Below are positions 1 to 6,013 of a DNA stretch of 8,705 bases, piece after piece; position 1 is the stretch's first letter, and every line of letters begins with the position of its first letter. The stretch comes from an archaeon. GTDB taxonomy: Archaea > Thermoproteota > Nitrososphaeria > Nitrososphaerales > CADDZS01. The translations under genes were made by a program, and so were the position numbers. The stretch is taken from NCBI GenBank assembly GCA_021792315.1, contig JAJYUX010000071.1, positions 1 through 8,705 on the forward strand, written 5' to 3'. The notes below the pieces were generated by a model. The model was not told the DNA's origin. It ran no database searches and saw only the letters and a program-made list of their open reading frames with translations.

Positions 1-391
1 TGAGCTGGATATGAACGGTGTTTCCAAACATTGTGAAGTTTTGAAGCGGAATTCCTATGGTTATGTTAGATGGTATGAGCTGTTTTACATCAACTACAAT
101 GAGCATCGGCGTGACTGAGCTAACACCTGGTACTTGCTCGATGAGCTGTCCTGCGTTCTGGGGCAGTGAGCCTCCGAGAGGAAGTCCCTCAAGAAGCAAC
201 GATGCTTTAGAAACAACAACCACATTAGTACTGTAAATCGAATAACTCTGATCCACCACAGTTGTGTACCTTTGCGATACAGCTGCGATTGTAAGGATCA
301 GCGTGATGCATAGAGCAACGCCTAGAATCGAGATACCCGTCCTCAAGGGTTTGCGAAATGAATTCCTGAACCCGAGTACGGTGAGAATCAA
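1..391 (-). CDS. MacB/FtsX-type ABC transporter permease, N-terminal part (3' end outside window)
   Basis: Reading the minus strand from a TTG at 391 gives 130 open residues to the window edge. The protein opens with 'GFRNSFRKPLRTGISILG', matching the family pattern of a basic 'RN..R.PLRT' segment followed by the first membrane helix (about residues 19-38). The region after it, including 'QLIEQVPGVSSVTP' near residues 82-95, has the usual start of the extracytoplasmic MacB-PCD domain. Such permeases work with an ATP-binding subunit to export substrates or transmit force across the membrane; the partner is not in view. The start is uncertain: a TGA lies directly before the TTG (394-392), there is no clear Shine-Dalgarno, and no ATG exists in this frame. 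An ATG at 425 is in another frame and opens only a shadow reading frame. The family call is firm from the helix and PCD pattern; substrate unknown. Confidence 0.8.
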   Translation of the reverse strand, partial: MILTVLGFRNSFRKPLRTGISILGVALCITLILTIAAVSQRYTTVVDQSYSIYSTNVVVVSKASLLLEGLPLGGSLPQNAGQLIEQVPGVSSVTPMLIVVDVKQLIPSNITIGIPLQNFTMFGNTVHIQL

Positions 392-437
392 TCAGATGCG
401 TGAGGCCACAACTTGTATCCATCATTTAATTGTTTTT

Positions 438-445
438 GCATAAAG
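438..445 (-). promoter_or_regulatory. Possible TATA element for the ABC permease gene
   Basis: On the minus strand this reads CTTTATGC, a partial match to the archaeal TATA box (consensus near TTTAWA). Initiation about 26 nt further on would fall near 413, giving a leader of roughly 20 nt before the TTG at 391. It rests on a short AT-rich match only. Confidence 0.25.
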
Positions 446-454
446 ATGTACAAC

Positions 455-480
455 CTATCTTGACCAATATGCTAAGATAG
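455..480 (+). repeat. Inverted repeat with 7-bp perfect arms in the permease/glycosidase intergenic region
   Basis: CTATCTT (455-461) and AAGATAG (474-480) are exact reverse complements separated by 12 nt. The spacing of the arm centres is about 19 bp, just under two helical turns, which would suit a dimeric regulator binding between the two divergent genes. As RNA it could form a small stem. Its last base (480) is also the first base of the next inverted repeat. A chance match of this length is possible in an AT-rich intergenic region. Confidence 0.4.
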
Positions 481-501
481 CACTCTTTCTTCACGGAGTG
501 C
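480..501 (+). promoter_or_regulatory. Hairpin overlapping the ribosome binding site of the glycosidase gene
   Basis: GCACTC (480-485) pairs exactly with GAGTGC (496-501), plus a possible U-G pair (486/495), leaving an 8-10 nt loop. The 3' arm contains the only convincing Shine-Dalgarno of the gene, GGAG at 495-498, which lies 6 nt before the TTG start at 505. If the transcript begins upstream of 480, folding would hide the ribosome binding site. The pairing is seen in the sequence; regulation is inference. Confidence 0.45.
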
Positions 502-504
502 AAA

Positions 505-1587
505 TTGGCATCGATATTGATGGGCGGAAGATTCCAGTGGGGAATCAATATCGACGATCCTTCAGTTTACGCTGTTTTTCGTTCGATTCCTGTTAATCCT
601 AATTCGAAATTCGCTGATCAAAGAGAGACTCTGTCATTTCAAAGGCACATTTTTACGGCAAACTCAGAACGAACTCTAGATTTTGGAACGCAGACTGACG
701 TTGAAGCTTGTGCTAGGTCATTGTTGGCAAGAGAACAGTGTGAAGCTCTCGGACGACTTCTTAAGGCATCAAGAATAGATTTTGTGAGATGCTGGTTCCC
801 ATGGAATTTCTTTGATTACGAGGATTATCCGTTAGATCTCCTCGTAGAGACACTGAAGAAAGACGGAATTGCGATATTGGCGGTCCTTGGCAGTGGTTAC
901 GACAGATTTCTACCCAAGGGCATAAGCACTCAAAATGCAAAGTCTTACTCTCGAAAACTAGCCGAATCCTCAACCGCAATAGTGCGTCACTACCGTGGAG
1001 CAATAAACATGTGGCAGATTGAAAATGAACCCAATTGGTGGAAATGGCATTTCGCTGCTTCATGGAGGAGCGGCAGAATCTGGTTGAGTAGGGATGCGGA
1101 GGAAATAATCCTGAGTTCTCTCTACAACGTAGTGAGATCCGAGAGCCCAAAATCAACGGTAGTCATTAATCTTGAGGCAGATGGAGACAGACATCGCTAT
1201 GATCTCTACTCGAAGTTCTGCGATGTAATAGGGTTGGATTTCTATCCCGCCTATACCTTGCCTTTTAGGACGTCAGCGTCAAGGATAGCTTTTGCAAGAG
1301 AAGTCTCTCGAGAGACGGGAGTCAGTACATTTGTTGCCGAAACCGGCTATCCCTCAAGCCCCAAATTCCTGGGTTACAACGAATCTAGACAAGCTGCTTA
1401 TGTAAAATCTGCATGTGATGTGTCTTACTCTTGCGACGCAGTGAATGCATTGTGTGTCTGGAGGCTATCCGATGCTGGATGGAAATCATTCCCTTTCCAA
1501 GAAAATCATTTTGGACTGTTTACCGAGAAGGGCCGACCGAAACCTGCATGGACACGTTATGTCAATGAGATCGGAAAACTAAAATGA
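505..1587 (+). CDS. Clan GH-A-like TIM-barrel glycoside hydrolase, cytoplasmic (360 aa)
   Basis: The protein has the landmarks of a clan GH-A (beta/alpha)8 retaining glycosidase. 'QIENEPN' (171-177) gives the strand-4 acid/base Glu175 in the Asn-Glu-Pro motif, and 'VAETGYPS' (277-284) gives the strand-7 nucleophile Glu279, about 104 residues later as expected. Other strand-like segments are 'RIDFVRCWFPW' (90-100), 'CDVIGLDFYP' (239-248) and 'NALCVWRLSDAGW' (314-326), the last carrying the usual strand-8 Trp. There is no signal peptide or membrane helix, so it should act in the cytoplasm. TTG at 505 is preferred because GGAG lies 6 nt upstream; ATG at 520 has no such site and would give 355 residues. 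The stop overlaps the next gene (ATGA), so the two are coupled. I cannot assign a GH family or substrate; a non-hydrolytic relative is unlikely with both Glu residues present. Confidence 0.8.
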   Translation: MASILMGGRFQWGINIDDPSVYAVFRSIPVNPNSKFADQRETLSFQRHIFTANSERTLDFGTQTDVEACARSLLAREQCEALGRLLKASRIDFVRCWFPWNFFDYEDYPLDLLVETLKKDGIAILAVLGSGYDRFLPKGISTQNAKSYSRKLAESSTAIVRHYRGAINMWQIENEPNWWKWHFAASWRSGRIWLSRDAEEIILSSLYNVVRSESPKSTVVINLEADGDRHRYDLYSKFCDVIGLDFYPAYTLPFRTSASRIAFAREVSRETGVSTFVAETGYPSSPKFLGYNESRQAAYVKSACDVSYSCDAVNALCVWRLSDAGWKSFPFQENHFGLFTEKGRPKPAWTRYVNEIGKLK

Positions 1588-2126
1588 AACGTTCATTGTC
1601 CTATCATCCCCCTGCCAGAAGGAATACGTCCTTGCTGTCAGTTCAGAATATACTATCAATTATAGGATTCGTTATCATTGTAGCCTCCTTAGGACTGTCA
1701 TGGGTCACAATAAGCTACATATCAATTCCCAAGGCCAGCGAATCATTATTGCAATTCTACATAGACTCACTGAATGGAACCGGCTCTCCAGCAGCACAGT
1801 TCCTGAGTCAGAAAATTTTAGATGGTTTGGAATTGTCAGCAGTATCGCTTTTTCTTTACCCGGGTGTGCTTGGATCATCTTTGTTGGTTCTAAGATGGAA
1901 AAGGATTTCTGCAATTACTACTTCGTCGGCGTTAATAACATCCGGACTTTGGATTTATAGCATGGAATTGCTCAAACTGGAAGTAATTTCTGGAACCCCG
2001 GGAATTCTTAGGAGTATAATAGGGAGCTTTGTGGAGAAGAACGTCACAGTTGGTGGAGGCCCATACGTTTTGATTGCTGGAGGACTAACCTTCCTTCCAG
2101 TACTTTTCATGTCGAAATGGAAATAG
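1584..2126 (+). CDS. Four-helix integral membrane protein of unknown function (180 aa)
   Basis: I do not recognise a family. A basic N-terminus (about 20 residues with KR and RR) is followed by four hydrophobic segments near residues 22-46, 84-103, 108-130 and 158-176, and the chain ends 'MSKWK'. This predicts N-in/C-in topology with one larger outer loop (about 47-83) containing an N-G-T sequon at residue 64. The ATG sits in an ATGA overlap with the glycosidase stop, so translation is coupled and the two products probably serve one pathway. The pairing suggests a membrane partner for the glycosidase, or for handling its substrate or product, but nothing in the protein shows a transport motif. 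It is the last gene of the plus-strand unit. Confidence 0.7.
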   Translation: MKRSLSYHPPARRNTSLLSVQNILSIIGFVIIVASLGLSWVTISYISIPKASESLLQFYIDSLNGTGSPAAQFLSQKILDGLELSAVSLFLYPGVLGSSLLVLRWKRISAITTSSALITSGLWIYSMELLKLEVISGTPGILRSIIGSFVEKNVTVGGGPYVLIAGGLTFLPVLFMSKWK

Positions 2127-2134
2127 CTAATCCT

Positions 2135-2211
2135 GACAATTAAATGGCGACGATGAGGCAACAGTAATTCAAGCTTCTGTTCGATCAGATTTATGAAGCG
2201 CTCTAATTGTC
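2135..2211. repeat. Separated 8-bp inverted repeat in the convergent intergenic region (2127-2275)
   Basis: GACAATTA (2135-2142) and TAATTGTC (2204-2211) are exact reverse complements 61 nt apart, between the convergent ends of the membrane-protein gene and the DUF4350 gene. The 149-nt gap holds no open reading frame of note and no clear poly-T terminator. The repeat could bring the two ends together in RNA or be chance. Confidence 0.25.
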
Positions 2212-2275
2212 GCTACTCCAGTTAAAGCATCTGTCCATATAACGAAGATGCATTCCGGCTAGATTCTGAAGAGTC

Positions 2276-3715
2276 TCAGCGCTTTAGAGCGTATTCGAGT
2301 TGCTTCTCTGAAACCTTACCCGCCATCGTCATTCCTAGATCGTTCAAGAACTGCTCCGCCCATGTGGTCATGCTGTTGACCTTTCTCTTCCACGAAAGGC
2401 CCGGCGGTAGTAGGAACCGACCCTTGCTGTTTGCATAATCGTAGTACTTCGACAATTCTTGCAGATTCTTGTACGCTCTCGTGGCTTTCTCCGGGCCGAG
2501 CCTCGCATTCAGAGTCTCCATGGAAAGGTCTTTGGTTCCTGCGCCAAGCTCCAGTCTTGCAACATCGTCAATCACTTCATAGAGCTGCGCAAGAGTCGCT
2601 ACGTAAAACGACTTGCTTCGAGACATCGTGAGAAAGTCAACCTTCTCCTTAGATTCTGAGACGATGTCTTTTTCAATGACAGGAAGTGGTTGGTCGTCCT
2701 TTACCGGTTTCTCCGTCGCAAACCACGCTCTTATCCTTCCTCTTATAATGTAGAGGAGTAACAGAGCGATCGCTAGTTGTATCAAAGTCACGAAAATCTT
2801 TGGTATCGTAAATCCAAATAAACTAAAACCGGAACTCGAAGAAGAGAGTTGACTGAGATTAGCCCCGCCAAAAGACGAAAGAGTACCTTTCAAAACTTGT
2901 AGCATTATCCACCCAACGGGAATCCCAAGACCAACGGGAGGAATTGTTGGTGTGTAGAGAGACCCATCAATCACGATTGGTCTGCTCGTGTTGCCAGCGC
3001 TTGCCCAATTCGTCATCGAGAGAACAAGAGAGGTATCATTCAAATTAGTACACTGACCTAGCCCACAATTGGTAAAGGGCGAGGGACTAGAAACCAAAAT
3101 CGCCCTAGAACTTGAAGCTGACGATGTCGCAGCGATTACGGTTCGCTGGCCGAGAGTGGAGTTTCTTGAGTCTATCGAAGAGGCAGGACTTTCAGCTACT
3201 GGAGTCAGTATCGAGTTCTTCAGGATTATCGGAGAACCAATATCAATCTCGCCTGAAATTACTGATCCAAGGTTCATCGTAATATCGAATATTCTCTGAT
3301 CGGAAAAACTCGATGTCGTGTCATTGATGGCGGCACCAGTTACATTAGCTCCAAAGGCAGAGAGAAGAGGAGCTTCATTCGTCGAATTGGCTTCAGCCAG
3401 AACCAAGGAGAGCTCTCCTCTTTGATAGCGGGAGAAGAGAGTCTGGGCTGTCGAAGAAGAAATAGGAGAGTCCGGGCTAATTAGGAAAAACACAACGCCA
3501 CTAGTACTTGCGAAGGAAAGTTCCTGTTGGGTTGTATTTGCAATTTTAACATTGTACCCTTGATGTTTCAAAAGAGTTGCTAGATTTGACAATCCAGTTT
3601 GGGAGCTTGTGAAGGCTCCTTGAGAATTTAGCGCAAAATTGATCGAGCTAGGGGAAAACACCGATGCAACAAGAGCTATGATCCCTAGAACAATTAGAAA
3701 CCAGCGAAGTTTCAG
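2276..3715 (-). CDS. DUF4350-type membrane protein, CTG start (479 aa)
   Basis: Starting at CTG 3715, the protein opens with a signal-anchor 'KLRWFLIVLGIIALVAS' (2-18). An outer domain of about 285 residues follows, whose first 200 resemble DUF4350: 'GLSNLATLLKHQGYNV' (41-56), a 'VVFFLISPDS' strand, and 'RGELSLVLAE' where the family has its strand-turn-strand. A second helix spans about 305-325, then a cytoplasmic tail of about 155 residues. The usual GTG call at 3661 would lose the anchor. CTG is supported by GAGGTGA 7 nt upstream and by a CTGA overlap with the preceding stop, the same arrangement as the GTGA overlaps in this operon; the only other starts in frame before the anchor would be non-canonical. 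Eight N-x-S/T sequons all lie before the second helix. The only two cysteines form CGLGQC (217-222), a likely disulfide loop. It is the last gene of the MoxR operon; function unknown. Confidence 0.72.
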   Translation of the reverse strand: MKLRWFLIVLGIIALVASVFSPSSINFALNSQGAFTSSQTGLSNLATLLKHQGYNVKIANTTQQELSFASTSGVVFFLISPDSPISSSTAQTLFSRYQRGELSLVLAEANSTNEAPLLSAFGANVTGAAINDTTSSFSDQRIFDITMNLGSVISGEIDIGSPIILKNSILTPVAESPASSIDSRNSTLGQRTVIAATSSASSSRAILVSSPSPFTNCGLGQCTNLNDTSLVLSMTNWASAGNTSRPIVIDGSLYTPTIPPVGLGIPVGWIMLQVLKGTLSSFGGANLSQLSSSSSGFSLFGFTIPKIFVTLIQLAIALLLLYIIRGRIRAWFATEKPVKDDQPLPVIEKDIVSESKEKVDFLTMSRSKSFYVATLAQLYEVIDDVARLELGAGTKDLSMETLNARLGPEKATRAYKNLQELSKYYDYANSKGRFLLPPGLSWKRKVNSMTTWAEQFLNDLGMTMAGKVSEKQLEYALKR

Positions 3716-4803
3716 CCTGACTTCACCTCAAATGGGTTTTCCAGACTCGACAGTTCCCTTTCCACATGGTTAGCATCATCGTTCGTCACAGAGCGCCCGG
3801 AGAACTGCGCCTTTTCATAGAAATTGCTGATAGTGCTCACATGTTCCGATCCGGCAGCCTTAGCACATTTTGCGCTGAATTCCCTATGTGTATCTGAAAC
3901 AGTTTTGGCGATGCCCTTTCCTCGCATGAATTGCACGGTCTTTGCAAAGTAGTAGAGAATCCTTTTCTTCGGATCATTGGGATCGTACTCTCCGAGAACG
4001 ATTTTTTCTTCCTCAACACCTGGAACTCTCTGACCTCGCAATAGTCCTGCAAGAGTACCTCGCAGGAAAAAGAGCGCTAGGCAAGCAGCCACTAGTATGA
4101 TTGGTACAACCAACAATTCCAACTGAACTTTCGGTGAGCTGGAGCTCCCGAGCTTCGGTGTCGCTAAAGACGGACTCTGCAGGCCCTTGAGGGAGTTCAG
4201 TGATCCAAATGAATTGAGACCGAGCGACTTTGATGGAATTCCAAAATTCATTGATAGGCCAGTCGCCGCATTCAGAAGCTGACCAGCGAGTTGCGGATTG
4301 ATGTTTTTCACGAGATTAGCTAAAGAGGTAAGACCAGAAATTTCCGAAGCAGCGTTCCCCGAAGTGATGCCGTTCGGTAACCCGTTAGGTCCCAAATTTA
4401 GCAGTGATGAGAGCGTGGATGGATTGATTGTGACTCCACTGCCGGATGGTTGGAGACTCTTAAGTACCGAAGACAGAAGACTAGTAGAGTTTGTCGAAGA
4501 CAAGAAATTTTGAAGATTCGATAAGCTCGAAGCCGTGAGGTTGCTGTTTCCAGAAGTCAAACTTGAGTTGAACTGCGACATTAGTTGCTGAAACTGCGGA
4601 TTGCTCGCAAGCTGTTGCGTTTGAGTATCATTTGACTGTTGAAGTTGAGATAGTAACGTCTGTAGCTGCTGTGGGTTGATCGTGGAACTCTGCCCAGTAT
4701 TTGTGTCGATACTGGAGTCAAAGGCGTGCACCGTTGGTATTGCAGCAAACAGTAACGTCAGGAAGCAGGCAGCGAGCAGAACCTGCCCGGCGAGACATCT
4801 CAC
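3712..4803 (-). CDS. Secreted/membrane-anchored protein with C-terminal DUF4129 domain (363 aa)
   Basis: The order is: signal peptide (1-27, probable cleavage after 'VHA'), a Ser/Asn/Gln/Leu-rich outer region (28-228), one membrane helix (about 229-247), a short basic turn, and a cytoplasmic DUF4129-like helical domain (about 278-354: 'DPKKRILYYFAKTVQFM', then 'ISNFYEKAQFSGRSVT'). The outer region carries four N-glycosylation sequons (58, 79, 88, 105) and a recurring INPxxxxxLL motif (42-51, 126-135, 168-177). There is no transglutaminase domain, which many DUF4129 proteins have. The GTG start overlaps the previous stop (GTGA), and the end overlaps the DUF4350 gene (CTGA), so the three are translationally coupled. 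An ATG two bases inside the start is out of frame and lacks the signal peptide. The C-terminal family call is good; the outer region is probably a stalk or interaction surface, by inference. Confidence 0.75.
   Translation of the reverse strand: MRCLAGQVLLAACFLTLLFAAIPTVHAFDSSIDTNTGQSSTINPQQLQTLLSQLQQSNDTQTQQLASNPQFQQLMSQFNSSLTSGNSNLTASSLSNLQNFLSSTNSTSLLSSVLKSLQPSGSGVTINPSTLSSLLNLGPNGLPNGITSGNAASEISGLTSLANLVKNINPQLAGQLLNAATGLSMNFGIPSKSLGLNSFGSLNSLKGLQSPSLATPKLGSSSSPKVQLELLVVPIILVAACLALFFLRGTLAGLLRGQRVPGVEEEKIVLGEYDPNDPKKRILYYFAKTVQFMRGKGIAKTVSDTHREFSAKCAKAAGSEHVSTISNFYEKAQFSGRSVTNDDANHVERELSSLENPFEVKSG
3723..3729 (-). promoter_or_regulatory. Shine-Dalgarno GAGGTGA fixing the CTG start of the DUF4350 gene
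   Basis: On the minus strand GAGGTGA matches seven bases of the archaeal anti-Shine-Dalgarno and lies 7 nt before CTG 3715-3713. It sits inside the last codons of the DUF4129 gene. No ATG, GTG or TTG follows at a proper distance in the DUF4350 frame; GTG at 3661 is over 60 nt away. Confidence 0.65.
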
Positions 4804-5018
4804 TTCCTTTCTGCCACCCTTGATATCAAGTACGACCTTATCAAGGTCGTTCCTGCGGAGAGGGTCACAAACCCAATCACGGCCGCGAGCAAGCCTGCCA
4901 CCACAGACGTACTTGGAGCCTGAATGTAAGTAATAGACTCCAAAAAGAAAAGTATGGCTGCAGCGATTAGGACGATTCCTACTACGAAAGATATAGTCGA
5001 CAGTATACGTGAACTCAT
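4800..5018 (-). CDS. Two-helix mini membrane protein (72 aa)
   Basis: This short protein is almost entirely two hydrophobic helices, about residues 5-30 and 36-62, joined by a short 'QAPST' turn and ending with the basic 'RVAERK'. Both ends should face the cytoplasm. I choose ATG at 5018 because GGTGG (5028-5024 on the minus strand) lies about 5 nt upstream; the GTG at 5030 would add four residues but would use that ribosome binding site as coding sequence. Its stop overlaps the GTG of the DUF4129 gene (GTGA), and it begins about 30 nt after the larger membrane protein. Its place inside a fixed operon makes a small structural subunit of the complex likely. No family recognised. Confidence 0.7.
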   Translation of the reverse strand: MSSRILSTISFVVGIVLIAAAILFFLESITYIQAPSTSVVAGLLAAVIGFVTLSAGTTLIRSYLISRVAERK

Positions 5019-5048
5019 ATTATCCACCACAAACTTTGCAACAATGCC

Positions 5049-6011
5049 TCATCCCCACAACAAATGTATGATTGTGCTGAGCAAATTCTCGAACTGGAGG
5101 AAACCATTGTCAATTCTGATTAGGAAATTAGGTTCCGGGGTGGGACTTCCTATTCCGAGCAGAGATTGGAAGTTCGCAAGTACTGATTGATATCCGAAAA
5201 GCCATACTACAAGCGCCAAGATAATAACCACGACAACGATTGAAAAGAACATGCCACCAGAAGCGAACCTTGCAGTAAGACCCTTACGAGTCACCATTTG
5301 TTTTGCTTCCTTTTCCATGATTATCTGAGCATCCTCTTGGTTGATTGTGTAATAGAGTACCCATGGCTCAACAATGTCCCTGACTAGAGCAAGGGTAATC
5401 GCCGCTATTATGATGGTGATAATTGGACTCAGCAGGAAGCTCGAAAAGATCGTTGAGAGAGGTGCTGGAAACAATAGTGTTTCGGCCCTTAGAGCACCCA
5501 CAACACGAATTGTTGCAAGTATCAAACCGACCGCGACTATCGCAGGCAGGAATAACTCCAAGAAGATGCTGATTACTTGATGTGGAATAGGGCCTTTCGA
5601 CATGACAATCGTCTTTCGTTTTTCTATTCGAGCAGCGCGTGAAAACCCAAATCCGATCAGGGAACAGAATGATGCGGCAACAACAAGTGCCGCAATTTCA
5701 CCCGAGTTCAGATAGTAACCAGCAGCAGTTAGCGAGGCGCTCCCTGAAAGGATTGAGGAAATGAAGTAAGAAACCACTAGGAGCGTCAAAAGTATAGAAG
5801 TTCGGAATGTCACGACAGCGAAGATCGAGATGAACAGTACGAGCCACGGAACGTATTGGAGGGCGAGATCTGCATACCTCAGAAGCCCTGACAGAGAAAC
5901 AATCGGTATCTTCAGTAAAGCGATAATGAAGAAACCCTGCAACAGGAGAGCTGGGATGGAGAGACCGAGGTAGACAAACATATTTCGATTTGTGTACGCC
6001 CGAAGATTCAA
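5049..6011 (-). CDS. Polytopic membrane protein of the MoxR operon, unknown family (320 aa)
   Basis: About seven hydrophobic helices can be placed near residues 13-33, 53-68, 70-90, 104-124, 147-172, 189-211 and 254-274. A basic cytoplasmic-type loop sits at 125-140 ('RAARIEKRK'), and a charged loop at 211-250 (including 'QEDAQIIMEKEAKQM') would be the main soluble element. The C-terminal 45 residues are outside the last clear helix and end in a short hydrophobic stretch. TTG at 6011 is firmly set by a perfect GGAGGT 8 nt upstream, and only 2 nt separate it from the DUF58 stop. In comparable bacterial clusters this slot often holds a SpoIIM-type (DUF95) or RDD membrane protein. I see no convincing match to either, though 'LELFLPAIVAVG' (151-162) is faintly SpoIIM-like. 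No catalytic or transport motif is visible. Confidence 0.7.
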   Translation of the reverse strand: MNLRAYTNRNMFVYLGLSIPALLLQGFFIIALLKIPIVSLSGLLRYADLALQYVPWLVLFISIFAVVTFRTSILLTLLVVSYFISSILSGSASLTAAGYYLNSGEIAALVVAASFCSLIGFGFSRAARIEKRKTIVMSKGPIPHQVISIFLELFLPAIVAVGLILATIRVVGALRAETLLFPAPLSTIFSSFLLSPIITIIIAAITLALVRDIVEPWVLYYTINQEDAQIIMEKEAKQMVTRKGLTARFASGGMFFSIVVVVIILALVVWLFGYQSVLANFQSLLGIGSPTPEPNFLIRIDNGFLQFENLLSTIIHLLWG

Positions 6012-6013
6012 TC

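Noticed and set aside
225..425. A 66-codon minus-strand reading frame from ATG 425
   Set aside because: It lies in a different frame over the ABC permease, whose translation shows a family-typical helix and PCD start; the 66-residue product shows no such features.
761..1156. A 131-codon minus-strand reading frame inside the glycosidase gene
   Set aside because: It is antisense to a region encoding the conserved ENEP motif, and its translation is Cys/Arg/Ser rich without domain features; a shadow of the real gene.
2127..2275. Search for a small gene or RNA between the convergent genes
   Set aside because: Only a 7-codon reading frame is present, with no tRNA-like or conserved RNA structure that I can recognise.
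2261..2276. Near-palindrome AGATTCTGAAGAGTCT after the DUF4350 stop, considered as a terminator
   Set aside because: The stem has a mismatch, very few G-C pairs and no following T-run on the minus strand, so I cannot support a terminator.
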